From assembly GCA_949710005.1 (NCBI GenBank), contig OX453278.1:7634597-7698596 (forward strand): a DNA stretch of 64,000 nucleotides, given 5' to 3'. The stretch is from Ricordea florida (Eukaryota; Cnidaria; Anthozoa; Corallimorpharia; Ricordeidae). The notes beneath the pieces are model-generated. The model saw nothing but the letters and a program-made list of their open reading frames with translations, searched no databases and was not told the origin of the DNA. Shown here piece after piece: positions 56,048 through 64,000 of the stretch. Both the position numbers and the translations under genes were made by a program. Each line of letters opens with the position of its first letter. Positions within the stretch are counted from its first letter, which is position 1.

Positions 56048-56330
56048 AATAATAGTTACATATAGTTTATACAGTTTTCTTTATTAAACTTTTATATCAT
56101 TATTTTATATATTGATGTATCTCATGGGCTCCTGTATATCTGTATTTTATTCAATTATTTATTTGTTTGTTTTTATTTTTACGGTTGGTGTGATAACCTA
56201 ACGGTTTTTACCGACCAAATACGTGTAAGTGTAAAAAGGTGTCTCAAAACAAACTTTTGAATTTAGCGGGCCGTACAGTGAAGTACGGCCCATTAAATTG
56301 ACCAATCACAGGGCGCGTACTAACTTAGAG

Positions 56331-56421
56331 ATATAATAAATACCTCTTATTAATCGAGTTCGAGGTCCGTACTGTAAAATACGGACCGAGAAAACGAGGT
56401 TAATAAGATATTTATTATATC
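56331..56421. mobile_element. Palindromic MITE, copy right of the Polinton
   Basis: ATATAATAAATACCTCTTAT and its inverse bound an inner hairpin built on GGTCCGTACTG / CGGACCG. It is related to 36064-36210. A nearby pair of blocks, at about 56264-56300 and 56453-56490, both contain AGCGGGCCGTA and ATTGACCAATCACAG, so this palindrome may sit inside a larger one. Confidence 0.65.
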
Positions 56422-56534
56422 TCTGGAGTCATTTTGGCGACCAAAACAAACTTTAGCGGGCCGTATAGTGAAGTACGGCCCGCTAAATTGACCAATCACA
56501 GCGAGCGTACTAACTGAGGGATATAATAAAACCA

Positions 56535-57290
56535 GAGACACAACAGAAGACTTTCACAGCGCGATGAAATTTACGGCTGAAATATCAGAAACAGAAATTG
56601 CATTCTTGGACGCAAAAGTGTGAAAGGGCGACAGATTCCACAAGGAGTCTATCCTCGACGTGCAAACACACTACAAAGACACAGATACCTTTCAATACAC
56701 GAATTTCTGTTCGTGTCATCCAACATGAAAAAAAAAAAAAAAAACGAAACGAATGGATGCCAGTTTTCCTCACTCGCAGCTAGTAGCTGAATTGCGAAGG
56801 AACCAGAGGGTGAGATCGGACATCGGCATATAGAAGGCGCCTCTGGCAGCCGCCTCAGTCCATAGATGATCTCACCCCACCCCCCAGACTAATGACGGCA
56901 CAAGTCAGCTATACTGACAGCTAGACCATGACACCGGGAACACGCCCTACTCTTTTCGAAGAGTGCCATGAGTTCTTTTACGTCCCACGGTATTTGGAAT
57001 CAACTCTGATTTGACCTCAAACTACACCTTAAGAACAGAGGATATCCAGAGAGCACTTTGGAAAGACACCTCTCTGACGTGAATTTCACCAAGCAAGAAA
57101 GGTCATAAGAAAAAAAAAAAAAAAACAAAGAAACACGTAGGACAACTGACTACCATTTGTCACACAATTCCAACCAGCACTTCCAAATTTGAAGAATGCA
57201 TTTATGGGGAAATGGCATTTAGTTCAAAACCCTATTATCATATCGCAAAGGAAAATCCCTAAAAGAGATCCTGGTCAGAGCTAATCTCAT
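56535..57290 (+). pseudogene. Penelope-like element relic
   Basis: Plus-strand fragments read FTAEISETEIAFLDAKV, ESILDVQTHYKDTDTFQYTN and, near the end, SYRKGKSLKEILVRANL-like sequence, as in Penelope-type reverse transcriptases. An unrelated stretch (56785-56935) and A-rich runs interrupt it, and stops are frequent. Confidence 0.6.
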
Positions 57291-58503
57291 TTGGGAACAG
57301 CAGGGGTTGCGCAGGCCGTCAAAACCTCGCAAATTTGAAAACGGTGGGTTTCGCAATACCCACTGCTTTCCCAAATTGAACTTCGTAGTTATACTTATTT
57401 ATTCATTTATATCTATAGTTCAATGTTTTAGGTTTTGCGGCGATTTTCTGCCGCAAACTTCATCTGCATGTGACAGCGCAAGCTCTCTTTCCGTAACATG
57501 TTTTTGTGTCCTTATCTTTTGTCACGATAGTTTCGTGACACGTACACATTATTTATTGTAGCTATATTTCATTTATTTACTTATAGTTATTGTTCCGTCT
57601 TTAAGGATTTGGGGTGATTTTCCGCGGTTCCATCTTTTACGATTTGGGGTGATTTTCCGTGGTTCCGGCATTTCGCGATTCCACTATTCCTTTCTTTAGG
57701 GTCACCCGTTGTGTGAAGAAAGCTGTAAGAAGCTTGTTTCGAATGTTTTTGAGAACTAAATAACTCTTTTTTCCTTACATTTCCCATCTCCCGATGCTAA
57801 AAATGTGTTTGAAAATGTATTTATTGTTAGTAGTCAAGATAAGTCTTTTATGCTCTCTTGTAGTCGTAGTTGTTAGTTTTCACTCATTTCACAGTTTGTT
57901 AAAATGAGTCGAGTTCGTGACAAGTCTTCTTCTGGCATGTTATCTTTTAAAATGAAAAAAAAAACGTTATCTTTTTTTCTTAATTCTTTTCTATTTCTTC
58001 TATTTGTCAGGAGCCCGGCATTTGTTTATTCTAAAAATCGAACAAAGGCTTTGGACAACGCCAGCGGTCGGTGCCAAACTAGCAAAAAGTGGAGTTCGCC
58101 CTATTCAAGAAAATCCACTGCTCTTAGCCAATCAGATCTAAGAATGAGTTCGCATGAGTAGCAATTTCCCGCCATTTTTGCGGGCCGCCCGTGGTTTCTC
58201 TTAGAGTCCCTTCCTTACAAAAACCTACTTTTTGTTTAATTCCTTGCAAGTGTGACTGTTTGTATTTAACAGCAATGAGGTGATTAATGCAGGATGTTTT
58301 AATTTGAAGAAAGTTTGTAAATAGTTTTTCTGCGAGCTCGTTTCGGGGCGATATCGCTCCTTCTTTCCTCTTCTTCAAGCTTTTTCCGTTGAGCTCCACC
58401 TTCCTTCTTTTCTCTTGCTTGAAACTAAGAAGAACAAATTAATCATAAATGTGCCTACCTATAGAAAGTAAACAATGTATGACCTTGTTGACGGCGAGCG
58501 CCT
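57291..58503. other. Intergenic, no gene seen
   Basis: AT-rich sequence with short open frames that lack coding character. A 38-bp near-tandem duplication (GATTTGGGGTGATTTTCCG) lies at 57605-57665. Confidence 0.5.
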
Positions 58504-58680
58504 AATAGCCCATTTCCGAGTTGCTACATGCCTCAGTTTCATAGCGAGTCCAGGTGCAAGACCATTCAAATGGAAATGATAGAGTATTCTTATGCACATT
58601 AAACTCATTTCCATTTGAATGGTCTTGCACCTGGACTCGCTATGAAACTAAGGCATGTAGCAACTCGGAAATGGGCTATT
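58504..58680. mobile_element. 177-bp near-perfect hairpin MITE
   Basis: AATAGCCCATTTCCGAGTTG at the left and its inverse at the right, with arms of about 77 bp and very few mismatches, surround a 20-bp centre. Confidence 0.8.
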
Positions 58681-59389
58681 GAGCTGTTATGGTTATTTTA
58701 AGTTTATCATCAATGTTTATGGATAATTGCTTTCGCTGAGCACACCTATATGAATTTTAGAACAGAAACATTTTTGCTAAAGATGTATTCCTCTATACGG
58801 CCAAAGGTCAGATAAAGCTGTTACTGTCGTATAAGCTAGTTATTCAAGCTTTGGCTGTCTTATCTTTGTCATCCAAACCTGATCATGGGATTCGGCTGCA
58901 AACCTTCAATTTAATAAACTACACCGTTATTACTCCGAGTTTTTTTACGAGTCAATATTCGACCATGCGCCTTAAGCCTCTTTAAACTGTTGTAACATGG
59001 AACAACACCATCTGGTAAATTAGCTAAATTAAATTTGGAGCTACGCATTCCATTAGCAAAGTGAAACCTCAATTAAATTACAGGTTATCTCTATTTTGTA
59101 TCACACAACTAGTGGACTAATGAATGCCGCAATCTGATGTGTTGCGCTCAGTACTAGAGGACTATTAATAATAGTACTCGAGTAGCGTAATTCGTGATGC
59201 TTTCTTTCGTTTTATTCCCAAACAAATATTTCTTCATCTGGGATTTGCTAACTTTATTATTGTCTTTTCTGTCCGACTTGTTGGGTGATACTAAAACAAT
59301 TAGACCCTTCGCCCTCAAGAGCCACGGGTCAATAGCCCATTCGGCTGCGCCTCTTGGGCTATTGTTAATTGTTAATTGTTAAATAGTGC
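58681..59389. other. Intergenic, no gene seen
   Basis: No exon with coding character. At 59335-59365 the GGGCTATTG-type end of the preceding MITE family recurs, suggesting a solo fragment. Confidence 0.4.
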
Positions 59390-59740
59390 CGGCAGTAGGA
59401 GTAGTAATGGTAAAAGCAGAAACAGGCGTAGTAGTAGAAGCAGCAGGGGCAGCAGTATTGGCATTAGCAGCACTAAAAAGCAGCAGCGTTTACAGCAGCA
59501 ATAAGAGTAACAGTAGCAGCAGCACTGAGTAACAGTAGCAGTAATAGCAGCAGAAGCAGTAACAGTAGCAGCAGCTGCAGGAAGCAGACTGAAGTAGTCA
59601 GCAGCAGCATTAGAAGCAGTAGCAGCAGTAGTAGCGCTAGCAGCAGTAGTAGAAGCAGTACTTATTACTTAGCAGCAGCGGGCAGTAGCAACAGCAAACA
59701 GCACTGATTGAGCAGCAACAGTTACAGTAGTAGCAGCAGC
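59390..59740. repeat. Degenerate trinucleotide repeat (GCA/GTA)
   Basis: About 350 bp of imperfect AGCAGCAGTAGTAGC-type triplets. Not protein-coding by context. Confidence 0.85.
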
Positions 59741-59747
59741 ATTGGTA

Positions 59748-59887
59748 TATATGTTGTGGTTCAATTTTATCCGTGGTTCAAATTTGGTTTTCTTTTGTTT
59801 TGTTTATGGTAATTCGATGATAATGAGTTTGAAACAAAGGAAAATAAAATTTGACTCAAGGATAAAATTGAACCCGCACAACATATA
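59748..59887. mobile_element. TATATGTTG-family MITE, copy 3
   Basis: Ends TATATGTTGTGGTTCAATTT and the near-inverse before CAACATATA. It lies at the edge of the trinucleotide repeat. Confidence 0.8.
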
Positions 59888-62800
59888 CATTCAGGTGGCT
59901 AAGAGGAACCCGAAGAAGCGTGAAAGATAGCAGACTGAGATAATGTTCAGAGAACGGGTATTAATGAATGGCCTATAACCATAGAAATAAATAATAGGGG
60001 ATAGAATACCATCACTGACGAGTGTTATTTGCCTTACGGCTCTCACTTTTTGCGATGTGACGGTTGACAGCAAACTGAGAAAGACCTATACAAAAGACAC
60101 TTCGCTCGGATACATTCACCGACGAAGGCCAATCCGAATGTGCTTATCAGAAATCATTTTATCGAGTGAATAACTGTGTTCGGAAATAGTGCAATTTATG
60201 ACCTCGAGGTATTGATCTGATCCTTTAGTTTGATTGGTTACTACACTGTAGGCGGTCCAAGTTGGTGAAAATCTGACCACTAAATTTAATCTGACTCTTT
60301 CTCGCTCGTTATAATTACTTATACACTGTATACATGCATTGAGTTACGACCCAACTCATAGACATGTCACAGGTTCATGTACTGTCTGGGAAGATAAGTT
60401 GAAACTTGTATGCATGAAACCGAAGGGCTAACTTACAGAAATCGTAGAAATATACACACCGTTACGGTATTCATTTAAGTTCCTTTTTTTAACGATGGGA
60501 CAAGATAATGTAGGTTGTGCAAAAAAATGTAGAGAAAAATTCTCCAAATGAGAGTTTTGTTTTGCCCTCAGTTAATCTTTCGTTCCCGGCTGAGAGACTG
60601 GCACCTGCTATATTCACTCCGTTGACCAACTTAACACTCTTTGTAGCTTTTGATAAATGCCTCTCTAGATTAAACAGTTTGGCTGAAAATGCCACCTTGC
60701 CCTGCTGCACAGCGTCAAGCAAAGTTCCTTCGTCGATTTTCAATAGATTGTCGCAGCATGTTGATTCCCGTTCATTAACTCATTTTCAGCATGGACTCCT
60801 GTGTTTGATTATCTCATGCAGCCAAGCGGAATCCCCGTGGAGATAAATGCATTGACCCCTACGGTTGTTTGGGATGCAAACCACGCTTTTCGAAATTCCG
60901 AAGTAAGAACCACAAATGCTGTTAATCGGTCGGTAAAGTGGATTTTGCCTTACTGCAATTTGGGCGATGGAGAGAGTACTTATGACAAAGGATACCGTTA
61001 TAAGTGAACCGGTTTCTTACGGTTTCGTGTCCACTAAACACAGTAGTCAATCCTAACGTATCGTGCCGTTGTTTATGCCGATACACATGATTCACCAAAA
61101 CAGCAGAACCATAAATATTTAATGATCATGATATCTTCAATCTGCTGATACGTTGGACGTCGCTCGTCTGCATAAAACTCAAAAGCTCTCTTTTGAAGTA
61201 ATTTAATAGTTGCTGACATGGATAACTCGAATTGAAAGTGATGATTTGTGATTATCAGTAGAAGAAAGAGCCGCATCTCAGTTCGCTGTGTTTAATTACA
61301 GAAAGTAAGATGACTAGAGAAGAAAAAACCTTGCAGAGATTTTGAGATCATCTGTCGTTGTTCAGTGCTTTCAGCACTGACGCGTTCTTTGCCATGCAAA
61401 TTGCCATGCAAATTCTGCACGGAAGACTCGCAGACGGCAAAAACAATAATAAAAACTCCCTCAAATTTGCAAAAATCTCGTTTTTGTCTCGAACTATTTT
61501 TCAGCATAAATCAATGTTAGAGCCCTTAATATGAATACATTTTTTCTCGAGAAGATGAAAAACTATTTATTTTCTCCTTTGGAATGTTAATTAGTCAACA
61601 GCCCCTTGATTGTGAAAAACAGTACAGCAAAATATAAAAATTTATTTGTAATCACTTCCACTGAACAAAATGCACCGAAATTTTCAACGAAATGCAAATA
61701 ATATTTGCATTCTCTTATTTTACCACTGGGTCGTCTTAGAGGCTTGATTATCAATATTTATTGCAATCTTCCAGAAATTTTACACCTTTTTTTACTTCTC
61801 CTCAGGATACCATAATCCAAGAAATACGTGTTTATATGTAACCAAAGAAACACTAAAAGAAACCCTGGATTGTTATTCTTAGCCACCAATTAAATATTCA
61901 GGAATGGCATAATATTTCTTTCAAGTTCGTTGTGCCATCGCTGTAAGAGTCTTAAGCGATGCTTTACCATCATTAGGGGGCGCGACATCCTTTTATGGAA
62001 TTTTTCTGGCGCAATGCGAACATCTCGGGAATTAAATTTATCTTGCGGCGTCAAAACTGAGAAACGACAGGTGCACAAAAACGAAAAACGATTGGACTGC
62101 AAAAGCCCCAAAAATATTTCAATGTCGAAAGTATTTAAATGTTTCATTCAGTCGATTATATTTCAAAATGGACGTCTTTAGAAATGGGCAAGTGACCAAA
62201 CTGCCTGGTTCGCTTGTATCAAAAAGGAAAAGAATATTTTACCCGTGTGTTCTAGTGGTCTTTTTGCTAGGAGCAGGTTTAACTCAGGGTGCGAAAAAAA
62301 TACATGGAACGTCGTGACATCATCTTATCAATGCATTTAGATTTTTTTGGGAGCTAATGAATATAGAACGCAAAACAATAATTTTATCGGGTTGATCGAG
62401 ACAAAGGAGAGCTTCATCACACAGGAAAAGTGATATCCGATGAATGTGTCACCCCTCAATAATTTATGCGAGTTCCGTTTGAACAATGTTTTCTCAGAAG
62501 GGGTCAATTTTTTTTCTAGGAATATCAACCGCATCTTGCAAATCGCCGAATGACTTAAGATCCGTGGAAAGAAAAGTACTTTGAAAACGGTTAATTCTGG
62601 GTAGAATAAAAGACGCAACCTTCTATAGTCTCCCTCATGGTGCAGCTGTCGCACTCGGTAAACGACCTGACGGAAAATGTACGGGTACTTGTTGGAAGCA
62701 ATTACTCACTTTGATTGGTTCCTCTAGCTCGACAATCGATTTATTGTTAGAATAACCAATCATGTTGCGGCACTTCATAGCAAGAGCGAGTCAAAATATT

Positions 62801-63134
62801 GCCGCGGTTGTCAAGCTTACACAGGCTCTCCGTAATTTCTCCTAATACAGGTGCATTTCGGCCCTCACCCGTTTAGAATAGAATATGAGGCTATTATTTT
62901 TGTTTCCTTGGACAGACTTTTAGCTCTAAACGCATTAGCAAATTGATAAAGAGCCAGTGGGAGCCAAACGGGAAGCATCTCTCGGAAGCTGACCGAATGT
63001 AAGTAACTCCCTTTATTGCGGTGGCGTTTTTCTCTCGCTTTACCAAGGTTGAAAACCGCTTATTTGTACGGTCACGTCGAAGAAACTTAGTCATAAAACG
63101 CTGTGAATAATTAAAAGCTTTCCCTTTTCTACAG
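59888..63134. other. Intergenic and probable 5' region of the doublecortin gene
   Basis: No coding exon could be supported. Frames such as 60489-60743 (minus) and 62337-62654 (minus) look random. The last part ends in TTTTCTACAG at 63125-63134, a likely splice acceptor, so one or more untranslated exons of the doublecortin gene may lie here. Confidence 0.4.
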
Positions 63135-63153
63135 TTGTCTCTGAAAGATCAAT

Positions 63154-63816
63154 ATGGAGAATGGCATGATGAACGGCGACCACGATCGATCCCGCTCCCC
63201 TTCACCGGGGATCTCTCGTTCGAACTCAAGAAATGCATCTTCCAGAGATGGGAACCGCACTTCACTGCTGCGAAGGAACCAGAGTCTTAGCGCGAAGCAA
63301 ATTCGTTTTTACAGAAACGGAGATCGATTTTTCTGCGGCCTTAAACTTGCGGTGTCGCCTGAGCGATACAAGGAGTTTGACGCCTTGCTGGCCGAACTGT
63401 CTAACAAGCTTGAGCTTTCAACTGGGGCCGTGCGTTGTATTTTCAATGCTGAAACAGGAGAAATGATCACAGATGTAAGTCAACTTCAATACGGCTCTAG
63501 TTACGTTTGTTCTTCTTCTAACGTCTTCAAAGAAGTCGATGCTGGCTATGGAAATATGAAACCATCATGGTCACTCGCTCATCACAAGAAAGAGTCGGCA
63601 CCTACTTCTTCTTCGGCCCCCATAATCGATGGCACTCGTGATTTCATCAAACCAAAACTGGTTACTGTGATAAAGAATGGAAAGCCCCCGCAGAAGAAAG
63701 TTACCATGTTACTCAACGCCAAAACAGCAGTTAGTTTGGAGCAAGTCTTAGATCATCTTTCATCGAAAGGAACCGTAGGAAAAGTGGATAAACTCCACAC
63801 TGTCGACGGCAAGCAG
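63154..63816 (+). CDS. Doublecortin-domain protein, first coding exon
   Basis: Doublecortin (DCX) domains bind microtubules. The exon codes 221 residues from ATG at 63154 to CAG before GTAGGT. The N-terminus is Ser/Arg-rich (RSRSPSPGISRSNSRNASSR). The first DCX domain, about 48-130, has KQIRFYRNGDRFFCGLKLAV and RCIFNAETGEMITDVSQL. The second starts near 167 (PKLVTVIKNGKPPQKKVTML) and is cut at the splice site. Two tandem DCX domains fit DCX or DCLK proteins; whether a kinase domain follows cannot be seen. Confidence 0.88.
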
Positions 63817-64000
63817 GTAGGTTTTTTGTGGGTTTAATCGGACATTTTCTGCCAATTCGTTTTATTGGAGGAGCATTTGTTATAGTTCTTTCATTAATAA
63901 TTCAGCCTTAGTTTTCGGTTCCTTTATTCTATCCGTCTTCACGGAGGAAACCCAATATGTGTGTTGCCTAAAATATAGTTTAGTCCATTGGGAGAGGTGT

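Noticed and set aside
60489..60846. Overlapping ORFs on both strands
   Set aside because: No domain, no splice context and no composition unlike the surrounding intergenic DNA.

Overview
The window is eukaryotic, most likely from a cnidarian and probably a stony coral. Host genes carry GT/GC-AG introns, transposon relics of coral type are dense, and the recognisable proteins are animal ones (calnexin, GH35 beta-galactosidase, doublecortin). Organism assignment is an inference from sequence character; no database was searched.

Layout. (a) 1-4.1 kb: a left-truncated minus-strand gene of NHL-like/zinc-finger type, a non-LTR endonuclease relic, and a 1.4-kb array of a 10-bp repeat. (b) 6,970-31,154, minus strand: a complete calnexin gene. 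I could place 19 coding exons whose phases all agree (607 codons plus stop). Its introns hold at least a dozen repeats and transposon fragments. An ERSE-like site lies about 140 bp upstream of the ATG. (c) 33,864-35,891, minus: an intronless GH35 beta-galactosidase. (d) 36,678-55,707: a complete 19,030-bp Polinton/Maverick (adintovirus-like) element. It has 268-bp terminal inverted repeats (two mismatches) and a 5-bp target duplication AGTGC, and it sits inside the reverse transcriptase of an older L2/CR1-type retrotransposon. (e) 55.7-63.1 kb: the rest of that retrotransposon, palindromic repeats, a Penelope-like relic and otherwise empty sequence. (f) 63,154-63,816, plus: the first coding exon of a doublecortin-domain gene that runs beyond the window.

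The Polinton is the most interesting part. Left to right it encodes a protein-primed type B DNA polymerase, a TFIIB-like transcription factor, a retroviral-type integrase (minus strand), a double-jelly-roll major capsid protein, an A32/FtsK-type packaging ATPase, and a run of closely packed small proteins. Several of these are membrane proteins and one is a likely minor capsid protein. Next come a 519-aa protein of unknown function and, at the right end on the minus strand, a small protein of zinc-binding repeats. The two outermost genes both start inside the inverted repeats, so the polymerase and the zinc-repeat protein share the same roughly 43-residue SAP/Rho-N-like N-terminus.

This copy looks recently inserted but is broken. 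The polymerase and one accessory gene each have one in-frame stop, the integrase has a frameshift, the ATPase Walker A lysine is arginine, and the capsid gene is split by a 2.87-kb insertion with a 5-bp duplication and a host-like chromodomain exon. Two intergenic stem-loops share one design and differ by a compensatory base-pair change, suggesting a transcript-end or processing signal.
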